Program-made: the position numbers and the translations under genes
In this document: piece by piece, positions 1 to 9,188 of the stretch
How positions within the stretch are numbered: position 1 is the stretch's first letter
How the letters are laid out: each line of letters begins with the position of its first letter
Assembly (NCBI GenBank): GCA_002869015.1
Contig: PKTT01000032.1
Location: 1-64,000, forward strand
Direction of reading: 5' to 3'
From: Deltaproteobacteria bacterium
GTDB taxonomy: Bacteria; Desulfobacterota; Deferrisomatia; Deferrisomatales; BM512
Length of the DNA: 64,000 nucleotides
Notes under the pieces: generated by a model
Told to the model about the DNA's origin: nothing
What the model saw: only the letters and a program-made list of their open reading frames with translations
The model's database searches: none

Positions 1-40
1 GCGCCTTCTCAGGATGGACGTCTAGAGGAGACAAGGTAAA

Positions 41-301
41 ATGGCAGTAAAGATTCGTCTCGCCCGTCATGGCGCGAAGAAACGCCCCTTCTACCGTGTG
101 GTCGCTGCTCAGTCAGAAGCGCCCCGCGATGGGCGTTTCCTTGAGATTTTGGGGACCTACAACCCTCTTACCGACCCCGCGACTATTAATATTAAAAATG
201 ATCGCGTGATGCACTGGCTCGGTAACGGCGCCATCCCCACTGCTACGGTCCAGAGCCTATTGAAGAAGGCGGGTGTCTACAAGGAAGAGGCGGCGGAGTA
301 A
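41..301 (+). CDS. rpsP: 30S ribosomal protein S16
   Basis: Small-subunit ribosomal protein of 86 residues, the usual S16 length. The N-terminus ([21 protein letters not shown]) and the later YNPL stretch are family hallmarks. A GAGGAG ribosome-binding site lies about 10 nt before the ATG. It heads the run rpsP-rimM-trmD-(SPOUT)-rplS, the classical bacterial order for this operon. The 40 nt upstream hold only the leader, so whether ffh precedes it cannot be seen. Confidence 0.97.
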   Translation: MAVKIRLARHGAKKRPFYRVVAAQSEAPRDGRFLEILGTYNPLTDPATINIKNDRVMHWLGNGAIPTATVQSLLKKAGVYKEEAAE

Positions 302-836
302 TCCGCCCTCGAAACTTTGCACTCCATCAGGTGAGTGGCTGGTCGCAATTGGCAGACTGGGCCGCCCTCATGGAGTGCGAGGTGAGATCCGCCTTGATCC
401 AATGGGCGGATTGCCTCGTGGCCTGAATGGCTACGAGCGTTTTTTTCTGGGTGGCGACCCTCCGCGCTTGATTGAGGTTGAGGGTTGGCGAAAGAGCGAC
501 AAGGTGCTGCTGATCGCCTTTACCAAGTACCTGGAGAGAGATGAGGTCTCATCCCTAACGGGGGAGACGCTTTACGTGCCGAGAGCAGACCTCCCCCCGC
601 TTAGAAGTGGCGAATATTACTACAGCGACCTCGAAGGGTGCGCAGTGGTTGATTCAACAAGCGGTGAAGAGCTCGGGGTTGTTAGGGACGTAAAAAATTG
701 GGGCGATTACGATATGCTCTTCATCTTGAGCGGCGCTAAAGAGTGGCTGCTTCCCGTTACCGGTGAATTTGTGGATGAAGTGGATATCGAAAATGAGCGG
801 GTGACCGTTCGGGTGCCGGAAGGGCTTGGTCCGTGA
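273..836 (+). CDS. rimM: 16S rRNA processing protein RimM
   Basis: Ribosome maturation factor that binds S19 and helps assemble the head of the 30S subunit. It shows an N-terminal RimM beta-barrel ([18 protein letters not shown]) and a C-terminal PRC-barrel half ([12 protein letters not shown] ... DYDMLFI ... LLPVTGEFV). The only standard in-frame start is the GTG at 273, which overlaps rpsP by 29 nt and gives a 22-residue extension before the usual N-terminus. A CTG at 339, preceded by AGGTGAG, would match family length better, so the start is uncertain. The stop overlaps the trmD start (GTGA). Confidence 0.94.
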   Translation: MSTRKRRRSNPPSKLCTPSGEWLVAIGRLGRPHGVRGEIRLDPMGGLPRGLNGYERFFLGGDPPRLIEVEGWRKSDKVLLIAFTKYLERDEVSSLTGETLYVPRADLPPLRSGEYYYSDLEGCAVVDSTSGEELGVVRDVKNWGDYDMLFILSGAKEWLLPVTGEFVDEVDIENERVTVRVPEGLGP

Positions 837-1561
837 AATTCAACGTGATAACGCTCTTCCCGGAGTTCTTCGAGAGCCCTCTATCAGCGGGGCTCATGGG
901 GAAGGCGCTGGATAGCGCTTTGGTGGAGGTCTCCCTCATCGACCTTCGGGCTTACGGAGAGGGAAGGCATAAAACGACCGATGATACTCCCTTCGGGGGA
1001 GGCGCCGGGATGGTAATGAAGCCCGGTCCGGTAGTCGAAGCCATTGAGGCGGTTAGAGCCACTGACCCTGAGACCAAAGTGGTGCTCCTTACTCCTCAGG
1101 GAGAGGTCTTTTCCCACGGTAGAGCGCGAGCGCTCTCTAGGGAGCGCTCCTTGACCTTTGTCTGCGGACGCTATGAAGGCTTTGACGAGCGAATACGCTC
1201 TTTTGTCGATTTTGAGCTCTCAATTGGCGATTTCGTTCTAATGGGCGGAGAGGTAGCGGCGCTGACCATCATGGAAGCTGCTGCGCGTTTTGTGCCCGGA
1301 GTGCTTGGCGATAGCTCCTCCACAGAGGAGGAGAGCCACTCGATAGGGCTCCTGGAGTATCCGCACTACACCCGACCGCGTGAATTCAGGGGTATGGGGG
1401 TGCCGGAGGTCTTGCTCTCGGGAAACCACGCCGAGATTGAAAAGTGGCGAAGAGCTCGCGCCGTTGAGCGCACCGCTAAATCAAGGCCGGACCTCCTGGA
1501 GATGGCCGACCTTTCGGCGGAGGAGCTTAAGGCTATTGAGGGCGGAGCTAAGAATGAATAG
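833..1561 (+). CDS. trmD: tRNA (guanine-N1-)-methyltransferase TrmD
   Basis: SPOUT-class enzyme making m1G37 in tRNAs, which prevents frameshifting. The 242-residue product begins [13 protein letters not shown] and carries the GFDERI and SIGDFVLMGGE motifs of the trefoil-knot SAM site, plus the C-terminal helical domain (PHYTRPREF, LSGNHAEIEKWR). GTG start overlapping the rimM stop by 4 nt. Its last codons overlap the start of the next SPOUT gene, indicating translational coupling. Confidence 0.97.
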   Translation: MKFNVITLFPEFFESPLSAGLMGKALDSALVEVSLIDLRAYGEGRHKTTDDTPFGGGAGMVMKPGPVVEAIEAVRATDPETKVVLLTPQGEVFSHGRARALSRERSLTFVCGRYEGFDERIRSFVDFELSIGDFVLMGGEVAALTIMEAAARFVPGVLGDSSSTEEESHSIGLLEYPHYTRPREFRGMGVPEVLLSGNHAEIEKWRRARAVERTAKSRPDLLEMADLSAEELKAIEGGAKNE

Positions 1562-2114
1562 CTCAAGCTATCTCGTGCTGATGCACTACCCTACAGTTGA
1601 CCGCGCAGGCAAGGTGATAACAAGCGCGATCACGGCTTTGGACGTGCACGATTTTTCCCGTCTGGCCAGAACTTACGGGCTTGGCGGCGTTTTCGTCCAA
1701 ACCAATCTGCCAAAGCAGATGGAGCTTATGGAGCGCCTCTTGGGGCACTGGATTGGTGGTCGGGGCGGTGAAGCCAATGCCGACAGAAAGTTTGCCCTTG
1801 AGTGCATGGCCTTTGCGCCGACATTGGATGACGTTGTTGCCGAAGTTTCTGCCCGGCATGGAACGCCTCCACAAATTGCAATGACAAGCGCCAGGGATGT
1901 TGGCGTTATAATAAAGAGTTTCGCCGAGACAAGGGAGTCCTTGGAAAAATCCAAGCAGCCTTTTCTTCTGCTCTTCGGGACCGCCTCGGGGCTAGCCCCT
2001 GAAGTTGTAGAAAAGTGTGATTGGGTTATTGAGCCTATCGGGACCCCGACTGATTACAACCATCTTTCGGTGCGTTCAGCCGCTTCAATATCGGTTGATC
2101 GACTCTTTGGGTGA
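1554..2114 (+). CDS. SPOUT-family RNA methyltransferase, TrmD-linked paralogue
   Basis: A 186-residue protein starting MNSSSYLVLMHYPTVDRAG at an ATG that overlaps the trmD stop (ATGAATAG). It matches the family usually annotated 'RNA methyltransferase' (Methyltrn_RNA_4, Thermotoga TM1570-like): PTVDRAGKVITSAIT near the N-terminus and a SAM-binding knot region (LLLFGTASGLAPEVVEKCDWVIEPI ... YNHLSVRSAASISVDRL). In several anaerobic lineages this gene follows trmD or is fused to it. The RNA target is not known to me. A longer in-frame reading back to 1380 would lie inside trmD and is rejected. Cytosolic. Confidence 0.88.
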   Translation: MNSSSYLVLMHYPTVDRAGKVITSAITALDVHDFSRLARTYGLGGVFVQTNLPKQMELMERLLGHWIGGRGGEANADRKFALECMAFAPTLDDVVAEVSARHGTPPQIAMTSARDVGVIIKSFAETRESLEKSKQPFLLLFGTASGLAPEVVEKCDWVIEPIGTPTDYNHLSVRSAASISVDRLFG

Positions 2115-2166
2115 ACAATTAGCCAACGTGGCTGTAGACATAAGACCTAAAAAGGTATATATAAAG

Positions 2167-2197
2167 CCGCTTCATGAAAGCGGGTCCGCCCAGGCGG
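2167..2197 (+). promoter_or_regulatory. Two tandem hairpins in the rplS leader
   Basis: Between the SPOUT gene and rplS lie two adjacent inverted repeats: CCGCTT (2167-2172) with AAGCGG (2178-2183), and CCGC (2186-2189) with GCGG (2194-2197). They sit about 25 nt before the GAGGAG ribosome-binding site of rplS. Neither is followed by a T-run, so a leader structure (L19 autoregulation or mRNA processing) is more likely than a terminator. The function is inferred only. Confidence 0.3.
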
Positions 2198-2223
2198 GCT
2201 GGAGTTTATAGAGGAGAATAAAG

Positions 2224-2568
2224 ATGAATCCCATTGAGCGGATTGAAATGAACCAGATGCGCATGGACGCCCCTGCCATGCGTTCAGGCGACAAGGTTCG
2301 AGTACACTACCGCATCCGAGAGGGTGAGAAGGTTCGTACCCAGATCTTCGAGGGCGTGATGATCGGCCAGAGCCGTGGCGGAGTTCGCTCCTCCATCACC
2401 GTACGTAAAATAAGTTTTGGTGTTGGCGTAGAGCGTATTTTTCCGATTCACAGCCCCCTCATAGAGAAGGTTGAGTTGGTAAACCACAACCGTGTCCGCC
2501 GTGCAAAGCTCTACTACTTGCGTGCGCTGCGCGGTAAGGCTGCGCGCCTCAAGGAGCTTCGCAAGTAG
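2224..2568 (+). CDS. rplS: 50S ribosomal protein L19
   Basis: Large-subunit protein at the 30S-50S interface, 114 residues (family 110-120). Family motifs are GDKVRVHYRIREGEKVRTQIFEGVMI, FGVGVERIFPIHSPLIEKVE and RRAKLYYLR. A strong GAGGAG site precedes the ATG. The 109-nt leader holds two hairpins, unlike the tight junctions upstream. It is the last ribosomal gene of the rpsP-trmD-rplS group. Confidence 0.97.
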   Translation: MNPIERIEMNQMRMDAPAMRSGDKVRVHYRIREGEKVRTQIFEGVMIGQSRGGVRSSITVRKISFGVGVERIFPIHSPLIEKVELVNHNRVRRAKLYYLRALRGKAARLKELRK

Positions 2569-2583
2569 CCTGCGAAAAGACCC

Positions 2584-3228
2584 GTGGCCCTCGACCTCGT
2601 TTCCTATGATGAAGGGCGCCGCCGGGAGGGCTTTAGGCTCCTTTGCGGCGTAGATGAGGTAGGCAGGGGTCCGCTGGCGGGACCGGTGGTGGCCGCGGCG
2701 GTCGTTCTCGACCCCGATAATGTGCCGGATGGGGTGGATGACTCAAAGAAGCTCTCTCCTGCAAAGCGGCTGGCGCTGGAATCAGAGATACGCGAGCGCG
2801 CCATATCTTTTGGCGTCGCTGTGGTTTCGCCAGAGGAAATTGACAGGATCAATATTCTGCAGGCTTCATTATTAGCTATGAAACGGGCGGTGGCCGAAAT
2901 GGGCCAACCGCCCGATTTTATTTTGGTGGACGGTAACAAACCTATCCAGGTAAGCATTCCTCAGGAAACAGTTGTCAGTGGCGACGCCACCTCTGCTTCC
3001 ATAGCCGCAGCATCCATCCTCGCTAAAGAATACCGCGACAGGATGATGATAGAATACGCAAACCAATTTCCCGGTTATGGCTTTGAGAACAACATGGGCT
3101 ACCCCACAAAGGCCCATAGGGAAGCTATAAAGTCGCTCGGCCCAACTCCCATACACAGAAAGACCTTCAAAGGTGTCCGCGAATACCTTCCCCCCGGGGA
3201 GGTAATGGGGCAGATGAGGCTCATTTGA
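2584..3228 (+). CDS. rnhB: Ribonuclease HII
   Basis: Cleaves RNA in RNA-DNA hybrids and excises single misincorporated ribonucleotides. Of 214 residues, GTG start 15 nt after rplS. Type 2 RNase H signatures are present: GVDEVGRGPLAGPVVAAAV (catalytic Asp-Glu near residue 24), DDSKKLS, LVDGN, and GDATSASIAAASILAKEYRD with the remaining acidic residues. The order rplS-rnhB-yraN is common. The stop overlaps the yraN start (TTGA). Confidence 0.96.
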   Translation: MALDLVSYDEGRRREGFRLLCGVDEVGRGPLAGPVVAAAVVLDPDNVPDGVDDSKKLSPAKRLALESEIRERAISFGVAVVSPEEIDRINILQASLLAMKRAVAEMGQPPDFILVDGNKPIQVSIPQETVVSGDATSASIAAASILAKEYRDRMMIEYANQFPGYGFENNMGYPTKAHREAIKSLGPTPIHRKTFKGVREYLPPGEVMGQMRLI

Positions 3229-3602
3229 GAGGCAAGGGGGGGATATCGGGAGCGGCTGGCGAGGAGCTCGCTGCAGAGCATCTAAAGTCCTCAGGATATC
3301 GTATCGTTGAGCGCAACTGGCGGTGCCGTCAGGGCGAGCTTGATATAGTAGCTGTCGATGGCAAGACCCTTGTTTTTGTTGAGGTAAAAGCCAGAGGAGC
3401 GGGGGCGCGTACCACCCCCCTTGAAGCTGTAGACCTCTACAAGCAACGCAAACTGATTAAAGCTGCCAAGCAGTATATAAGCGAGAAGAGCCTTGGCAAT
3501 GTCGGGGCAAGGTTTGACGTTGTCACCGTTACTCAGGGGTGCGATTCTCCGGTGGTGGAAATAATCGCCGATGCCTTTATGTTGGAGGGAGGTTGGGAGT
3601 GA
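3225..3602 (+). CDS. yraN: UPF0102 endonuclease-fold protein YraN
   Basis: A 125-residue member of the UPF0102/YraN family, with a Holliday-junction-resolvase-like fold and no firmly known role. The core GELDIVAVDGKTLVFVEVKAR carries the E-x-D ... E-V-K nuclease-type motif, after an N-terminal helix with AEHLKSSGYRIVERNWR. TTG start overlapping the rnhB stop, with a GAGG element about 6 nt upstream. The junction indicates translational coupling with rnhB. Confidence 0.9.
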   Translation: MRGKGGISGAAGEELAAEHLKSSGYRIVERNWRCRQGELDIVAVDGKTLVFVEVKARGAGARTTPLEAVDLYKQRKLIKAAKQYISEKSLGNVGARFDVVTVTQGCDSPVVEIIADAFMLEGGWE

Positions 3603-3629
3603 CATTTTGACCTCTTTTATGTTACAAAG

Positions 3630-3655
3630 GACCGTCGGCTTGATAAGCCCCGGTC
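3630..3655 (+). terminator. Stem-loop between yraN and gyrA
   Basis: GACCG (3630-3634) and GGCTT (3637-3641) pair with AAGCC (3645-3649) and CGGTC (3651-3655) around a three-base loop, with a small internal bulge. No clear T-run follows, so it may be a weak terminator for the ribosomal-protein run or a leader structure for gyrA, which starts 50 nt downstream. Confidence 0.35.
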
Positions 3656-3705
3656 AGGGTGCTCTTAACGCCTCCTAAACTACGATTAGCAGGAAGAATT
3701 TCCCT

Positions 3706-6144
3706 ATGAATCTGATACCCCAGAACAAGATACCTATGCCCATCGAAGAGGAGATGAAGCGCTCCTACCTTGATTATGCAATGAGCGTAATTATAGGCCG
3801 CGCCCTCCCCGATGTCCGTGACGGTCTAAAGCCTGTTCATCGCAGGGTGCTCTTCGCGATGCATGACCTTACCAACAGATGGGATAAGCCATACAAGAAG
3901 TCAGCCCGTGTGGTCGGTGACGTAATCGGTAAATATCACCCTCATGGCGACTCTGCGGTATATGACACCCTTGTCAGAATGGCGCAGGATTTCTCCCTTC
4001 GCTATCCCTTGGTTGATGGGCAGGGCAACTTCGGCTCCATAGATGGTGATGCCCCTGCGGCTATGCGTTACACAGAGGTCCGCATGGACAAGCTCGCAGG
4101 GGAGCTGCTTGCGGATATCGACATGGAGACGGTTGCCTTTAATCCCAACTATGACGGGTCGCTTGAGGAGCCGGAGATACTTCCTTGCCGATTCCCCAAC
4201 CTCCTGGCAAATGGCAGCTCCGGCATCGCGGTTGGCATGTCGACCAACATCCCCCCCCACAACCTCACCGAGCTATGCGATGCGCTGAATATGCTCATTA
4301 GAAACCCCGATGCAGGAATAACCGAGATTATGCAGGTTCTTCCGGGGCCGGACTTTCCGACCGCAGGGTACATATATGGGGCCAAGGGTATCTACGACGC
4401 TTTCACGACGGGCAAGGGCTCGGTAAAGATGCGCGCGCGCGCAAGCGTTGAGAGAAACAGCCGCACCAATCGGGAGGCAATCGTCATCACGGAGCTTCCC
4501 TATACAGTCAATAAGGCAAAGGTGGTCGAGGAGATCGCCGGGCTAGTAAAAGATAAGAAAATTGAAGGTATCTCCGATCTAAGGGATGAGTCTGACAGAG
4601 ATGGCATGAGAATCGTCGTAGAGCTTAAGCGCGACGAGGAGAGCCGAATCATTCTCAACCAGCTCTACAAACACACTCGCATGGAGACAACCTTCGGGGT
4701 CAACATGCTCGCCATCGTAGAGGGACAGCCCCGCGTCCTCGATATAAAGTCGGCGCTTACTCTCTTTATAGATCACCGTAGGGAGATCACCGTACGTAAA
4801 ACCCAATACAGGTTAAAGAAGGCAAGGGAGCGGGCCCACCTTCTCGAAGGTTTCAAGATAGCGCTCGATAACCTTGATGCGGTGATAACACTAATCCGCC
4901 GCAGCCCGACACCCGCAGAAGCAAAAGATGGGCTCATGGCGCAGTTCGGCCTCAGCGAGATACAGGCGAAGGCGATTTTGGATATGCGCCTCCACCGCCT
5001 CACCGGACTTGAGCGCGACAAGATTCTAACCGAGTACAGGGAGGTCCTTGCGCTTATTGACGAGCTGGAGGGGATACTCGGCGACGACCGCAAGATCATG
5101 GAGATACTCGTCAGCGATTTTAACGAGATTAGGGATAAGTACGGTGACGAGCGTCGGACAGAGATAATAAATGAGGTCGAGGAGCTTACAATAGAGGACC
5201 TCATCACCGAGGAGGAGATGGTTGTAACAATCTCCCATACCGGCTACATAAAGCGTAATCCAGTGTCCCTATACCGTAGCCAGCGCCGCGGTGGTAAGGG
5301 CAGGCGCGGAATGTCTACAAAGGAAGAGGACTTTGTCGAACACCTCTTTACGGCTTCAACCCACTCCTACATCCTCTTTTTTACAACAAACGGTAAGGTC
5401 TATTGGCTCAAAGTGCACCAATTGCCCCAGGCAGGAGCGGCAGCTAGAGGCAAGGCTATTGTTAACTTGCTGCCACTTGAGAAAGGGGAGTCAATATCGA
5501 CCTTCCTCCCTGTGCGTGAGTTCGAGGAGGACAAGTACGTCTTCTTCTGCACAAAAAATGGCGTAGTAAAGCGAACCGACCTCATGGCATTCTCGCGCCC
5601 GAGGCGCACAAGCGGCATTTATGCAATCGGCCTGGATGAGGGGGATGAACTTATTTCTACCCGTCTTACAACTGACGACGCGGATATAATGCTCTCTACT
5701 ACAAACGGGCTATCCATAAGGTTCAGTTCAGAAGATGTCAGGCCCACCGGTAGGACCAGTAGAGGTGTTAAGGGCATAGCTCTTGTCGGGGATGATGAGG
5801 TTGTGGCAATGGATATAGTTCGCCACGGCGCTGCGCTCCTTACTGTAACGGAAAATGGGTATGGTAAAAGAACCAGCTTCGATGAATACAGGCTCCAGGG
5901 GCGTGGCGGCAAAGGCATTATAACTATAAAAACCAGCGCCAGGAATGGACGCGTAGCAGGTGTTCTTTCTGTTGAAGAAGAAGACCAAATAATACTGATA
6001 GCGCAAAGCGGAAAACTGATTCGCATGAAGGCTTCGGATATTTCTGTAATCGGACGCAACACCCAAGGAGTCAAACTCTTTGAATTAGAATCTGGAGAGT
6101 CTGTATCTGCACTGGCAAAAGTTATGGAAGAAGAAGATTCTTAG
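3706..6144 (+). CDS. gyrA: DNA gyrase subunit A
   Basis: Breakage-reunion subunit of gyrase, 812 residues. The catalytic tyrosine is Tyr122 in [10 protein letters not shown]. The quinolone-determining region [13 protein letters not shown] has Ser83 and Asp87, as in drug-sensitive E. coli. The GyrA box QRRGGKG near residue 527 marks it as gyrase rather than topoisomerase IV, and six beta-pinwheel blades follow. The start has an AGGAAG site. gyrB is not in the window. An intergenic region with a possible promoter follows, so pilM probably begins a new transcript. Confidence 0.97.
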   Translation: MNLIPQNKIPMPIEEEMKRSYLDYAMSVIIGRALPDVRDGLKPVHRRVLFAMHDLTNRWDKPYKKSARVVGDVIGKYHPHGDSAVYDTLVRMAQDFSLRYPLVDGQGNFGSIDGDAPAAMRYTEVRMDKLAGELLADIDMETVAFNPNYDGSLEEPEILPCRFPNLLANGSSGIAVGMSTNIPPHNLTELCDALNMLIRNPDAGITEIMQVLPGPDFPTAGYIYGAKGIYDAFTTGKGSVKMRARASVERNSRTNREAIVITELPYTVNKAKVVEEIAGLVKDKKIEGISDLRDESDRDGMRIVVELKRDEESRIILNQLYKHTRMETTFGVNMLAIVEGQPRVLDIKSALTLFIDHRREITVRKTQYRLKKARERAHLLEGFKIALDNLDAVITLIRRSPTPAEAKDGLMAQFGLSEIQAKAILDMRLHRLTGLERDKILTEYREVLALIDELEGILGDDRKIMEILVSDFNEIRDKYGDERRTEIINEVEELTIEDLITEEEMVVTISHTGYIKRNPVSLYRSQRRGGKGRRGMSTKEEDFVEHLFTASTHSYILFFTTNGKVYWLKVHQLPQAGAAARGKAIVNLLPLEKGESISTFLPVREFEEDKYVFFCTKNGVVKRTDLMAFSRPRRTSGIYAIGLDEGDELISTRLTTDDADIMLSTTNGLSIRFSSEDVRPTGRTSRGVKGIALVGDDEVVAMDIVRHGAALLTVTENGYGKRTSFDEYRLQGRGGKGIITIKTSARNGRVAGVLSVEEEDQIILIAQSGKLIRMKASDISVIGRNTQGVKLFELESGESVSALAKVMEEEDS

Positions 6145-6217
6145 AGTAAGAATTTATTATTAGAGTGCCGTATACTAAATATAGTGGTTCTTAAATAGTC
6201 ACTACTATAGGTGCGTA

Positions 6218-6246
6218 TTGACAATTTGAAAGAATTACTTTAGTCT
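6218..6246 (+). promoter_or_regulatory. Possible sigma-70-type promoter for pilM
   Basis: A perfect TTGACA (6218-6223) is followed after exactly 17 nt by TAGTCT (6241-6246), which matches the -10 consensus at only three of six positions. It lies about 70 nt before the pilM start in the 172-nt gap after gyrA. The weak -10 keeps this tentative. Confidence 0.3.
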
Positions 6247-6316
6247 CTCATGCTAGTGGTCGATGTATTTTGGTGGGACTACGTGAATTGGCCTCGCCTT
6301 CGCATGGGAGAACCAC

Positions 6317-7378
6317 ATGCCGTTGATAAAACCTAAGACTCTGGTTGGCTTGGACATCGGGAGTCACTCCGTCAAGCTTGTAGAGCTCAACCACCACAAG
6401 AAGAACTATGAGCTCAAAAATTTTGGCGTTGTGCAGTTGCCGCCGGAGGCCATCGTTGACGGCGTCGTCATGGACTCCAGCGTCGTCGCGGAAGCAATCC
6501 GCAACCTCTTTTCCAACCTCAAAGTAAAGAACAAAAACGTCGCTACCTCCGTCGCCGGGCACTCGCTGATAGTTAAAAAGATTCAGCTGCCTGTAATGAG
6601 CGAAAACGAGCTGGAAGATCAAATCCAGTGGGAGGCCGGCCAGTACATCCCCTTTGAAATTGATGAGGTCAACATAGACTTCCAAATCCGCGACGATATG
6701 CCGGGCGCGGATTCGGATACTATGGAAGTCCTGCTCGTGGCTGTGAAAAAAGACATCATTAACGACTATACGGCGGTTATCGCGGAAGCGGGCCTCTCTG
6801 TAGACGTAGTAGATGTCGATGGCTTCGCGATGGAGAACCTCTTCTCCGTTGCATACCCAGAGCTCTTGGATAAGACCGTGGTGCTGATTGATATCGGCGC
6901 CGGCATAATGAACATCAACATCCTCAAAAAGGGCAAGAGCGCTTTTACCCGAGATATTACAATCGGCGGGTCAAACTACACCGAGGAGATCCAAAAAGAC
7001 CTCGGCGTTAGCTACGACGATGCCGAAGTCGTCAAGCTGGGTGGCTCCTCTGAGCAGGTCTCCGTAGAGGACGTAAACCGGGTCATGGACAAGATGACGG
7101 ATAATGTCGTCCTGGAGATACAGCGCTCCCTCGATTTCTTCAATGCAGCATCCTCGGATGAGGAGATTTACGGCGTCTACCTCGCTGGAGGGGCCTCACG
7201 GCTGCCGGGTCTGGCGGAGGCGCTCGAAGAGCGTCAGGGCGCCCCGGTAAACTTCCTCCAGGCGTTTAAGGAGATGGCCGTGTCATCCAAAAACTTTGAC
7301 CCCGACTATCTTGAAGCGATGGGGCCGGTGGCGGTAGTTGCCGCGGGATTGGCGCTTAGAAGGACGGATGAACGATGA
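6317..7378 (+). CDS. pilM: Type IV pilus assembly ATPase-fold protein PilM
   Basis: Actin/FtsA-like cytoplasmic protein that forms rings under the inner membrane and binds the PilN N-terminus. Of 353 residues: N-terminal VGLDIGSHSVKLVEL phosphate-1 motif, IQWEAGQYIPFEIDEV, a second nucleotide-binding motif (VVLIDIGAGIMNINI) near residue 190, and VYLAGGASRLPGL near residue 290. GGGAG ribosome-binding site. First gene of pilMNOPQ, its stop overlapping the pilN ATG by 4 nt. Confidence 0.96.
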   Translation: MPLIKPKTLVGLDIGSHSVKLVELNHHKKNYELKNFGVVQLPPEAIVDGVVMDSSVVAEAIRNLFSNLKVKNKNVATSVAGHSLIVKKIQLPVMSENELEDQIQWEAGQYIPFEIDEVNIDFQIRDDMPGADSDTMEVLLVAVKKDIINDYTAVIAEAGLSVDVVDVDGFAMENLFSVAYPELLDKTVVLIDIGAGIMNINILKKGKSAFTRDITIGGSNYTEEIQKDLGVSYDDAEVVKLGGSSEQVSVEDVNRVMDKMTDNVVLEIQRSLDFFNAASSDEEIYGVYLAGGASRLPGLAEALEERQGAPVNFLQAFKEMAVSSKNFDPDYLEAMGPVAVVAAGLALRRTDER

Positions 7379-7956
7379 TCCGCATAAACCTTCTCCCGGT
7401 ACGCGCCGCAAGGCGCAAGGAAAACCTCCGTAAGCACACCCTCTTTGTCATAGCGTACCTGGTCTGCGTTATGGCTCTTGTAGCGAGCGTGCATCTCTCG
7501 CTTCAGGCAACATCTCGTAATGCGAAGTCCCGCATAGCGGGGTTGGAAAAGCAGATAGCCGAGGTGGACAAGAAGATCAAGGATGTCCAGGACTATAAGA
7601 AGATGTTCGCGGACCTGGTGGAGAAGATTGAAATCATCTCCTCCCTTGAGGCAAAGCAGAAGGGCCCTGCCCGACTTCTTTATAATTTCGCAAAGCTCGT
7701 GCCTGAAAAAATCTGGATTGAGAGCATGATCTTTGAGGGCAACACGGTGAAGCTAAAAGGGCTCGCTTTTGACAACAGGACTTTGGCTCTCTTCATGAGC
7801 GGAATAGAGGCGAGTGACAGCTTTGAGAAGGTCCGCCTAGAAGTTTCCGAGAAGGTTGAGCGCTCCGAGGTGGTTATGAAGTCCTTCAGGCTTGAGACCA
7901 ATGTCGTTAACCCGAACCCCCCAACGGTCAACAAGGGGAATGGGAAGGCGGGTTAA
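7375..7956 (+). CDS. pilN: Type IV pilus alignment protein PilN
   Basis: Bitopic inner-membrane protein pairing with PilO in the pilus alignment complex. The 193-residue product begins MIRINLLP; the INLLP motif is the known PilM-docking peptide. One membrane helix spans roughly residues 23-43. A coiled coil follows (residues 50-85, AGLEKQIAEVDKKI), then a small periplasmic alpha/beta domain. The ATG overlaps the pilM stop (ATGA); pilO starts 3 nt after its stop. Confidence 0.93.
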   Translation: MIRINLLPVRAARRKENLRKHTLFVIAYLVCVMALVASVHLSLQATSRNAKSRIAGLEKQIAEVDKKIKDVQDYKKMFADLVEKIEIISSLEAKQKGPARLLYNFAKLVPEKIWIESMIFEGNTVKLKGLAFDNRTLALFMSGIEASDSFEKVRLEVSEKVERSEVVMKSFRLETNVVNPNPPTVNKGNGKAG

Positions 7957-7959
7957 TCA

Positions 7960-8589
7960 ATGTCTAAACTTACAGAAGGCTATCTCAGATTAGCTTCCTA
8001 CAAGAAGGCGCTGATTTGGGCCGTTGTTGGAATCCTGATCGGTGCTATCTACTGGGGCACGGCTTTTCGCTCAAGCGTAAATGAGATAAACGCACTTGAG
8101 AAAAAGTATACGCAGCTTGATGTATCTTTGAGAGAAAAGCAGGCGATTGCCGCTAACCTGCCGATAGTCAAAGAGGCCGTGGCTAAACTTGACTATCACC
8201 TTGAGCAGGTAAAGAAAAAGCTGCCCCTCTCCGAAGAGATTCCGGCGCTTTTGAAGAGCGTTTCAGACAACGGCAAAGAGTCGGGTCTTGAGGCTGTCCT
8301 CTTCAGGCCCGGGAAACCGACTCCGGTTCCCCCCAAGTATTTTTACGCCGAAGTGCCTTTTACGATGAATTATCAGGGTCGCTACCATGACCTTGGCAAT
8401 TTTCTTGAGCGCATTAGCCGGCTGCCTCGAATTGTCAGCATAGACAAAATTGACGCGTCGACAGAAACATATATGGGAAATGATGAACCGATATTGAAGC
8501 TCAACATTGAGGCGCGGACCTTCAGGTTCCTGCCCCCTGAAGAGCGCCCCGTGGAAGAGAAAAAGGGCGCTAATAGGCGGAATAGATGA
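7960..8589 (+). CDS. pilO: Type IV pilus alignment protein PilO
   Basis: Inner-membrane partner of PilN, 209 residues. One membrane helix around residues 18-36 (ALIWAVVGILIGAIYWGTAF) is followed by a heptad-rich coiled coil (INALEKKYTQLDVSLREKQ) and a ferredoxin-like periplasmic domain (FTMNYQGRYHDLGNFLERISRLPRIVSI is the recognisable PilO core). Its last codon overlaps the pilP start (ATGA). Confidence 0.93.
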   Translation: MSKLTEGYLRLASYKKALIWAVVGILIGAIYWGTAFRSSVNEINALEKKYTQLDVSLREKQAIAANLPIVKEAVAKLDYHLEQVKKKLPLSEEIPALLKSVSDNGKESGLEAVLFRPGKPTPVPPKYFYAEVPFTMNYQGRYHDLGNFLERISRLPRIVSIDKIDASTETYMGNDEPILKLNIEARTFRFLPPEERPVEEKKGANRRNR

Positions 8590-9188
8590 TGAGCGCGATG
8601 AAGTCAGGGGCTAAACCAATGTCCGGTTTTAACGGCCGTATGGCCAGCGTGCTCCTATTGTGCGCAGTGCCTTTTATGCTAACCGCGTGTTGGGAAAAGA
8701 CTACTGTTACAGCAAAGCCGGAGATGGAAGCCGCTAAGCCTAGCGGACCATCCCTTAACTCGATGCTTGAGGGTGTTATCCCTTCAGATACCGGGGCTAA
8801 GGATGTTTTTTCATATAACTCCAGCGGCTTGCGCGACCCCTTTATGCCCTTCGTGAAGATAGAGCCCAAAAAGAACGAAGAGGCAAAAAAGGCCAAGACG
8901 GTTTTCAAACCCAAGACCCCGCTACAGCGTTTTGCCTTGGAAGAGTTGGCCTTTGTCGGCGTTATGTGGGGGGGTAACGAAAAGGCGATAGCGCTGATTC
9001 AGGACCCAAAGAATAAGGGTTACCGCGTTGGCGTAGGTACCCTCATAGGCGATCGAGGCGGTAAGATAGTTAAGATTCTGCCTGATGAGGTCGTTGTCCG
9101 TGAGTATGTCACCGACACGCTAGGGAATTCGTCGGTCAAAGATATTACATTAACGTTACACAAGGATGAGAACGAGGTGTCCCCATGA
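8586..9188 (+). CDS. pilP: Type IV pilus lipoprotein PilP
   Basis: Inner-membrane lipoprotein linking PilNO to the PilQ secretin. Of 200 residues, with a lipobox ending MLTAC at about Cys35. A disordered linker follows, then the compact beta domain of PilP (LEELAFVGVMWG, ALIQDPKNKGYRVGVGTLIGDRGGKIVKILPDEVVV). Two further in-frame ATG codons lie within 40 nt; the first is favoured by the ATGA overlap with pilO. The stop overlaps pilQ. Confidence 0.93.
   Translation: MMSAMKSGAKPMSGFNGRMASVLLLCAVPFMLTACWEKTTVTAKPEMEAAKPSGPSLNSMLEGVIPSDTGAKDVFSYNSSGLRDPFMPFVKIEPKKNEEAKKAKTVFKPKTPLQRFALEELAFVGVMWGGNEKAIALIQDPKNKGYRVGVGTLIGDRGGKIVKILPDEVVVREYVTDTLGNSSVKDITLTLHKDENEVSP

Noticed and set aside
6289-6303. 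Sigma-54-like GG-N10-GC element upstream of pilM
   Set aside because: Spacing fits, but transcription would start only about 3 nt before the pilM ATG and would leave out its ribosome-binding site; the surrounding consensus is also poor.
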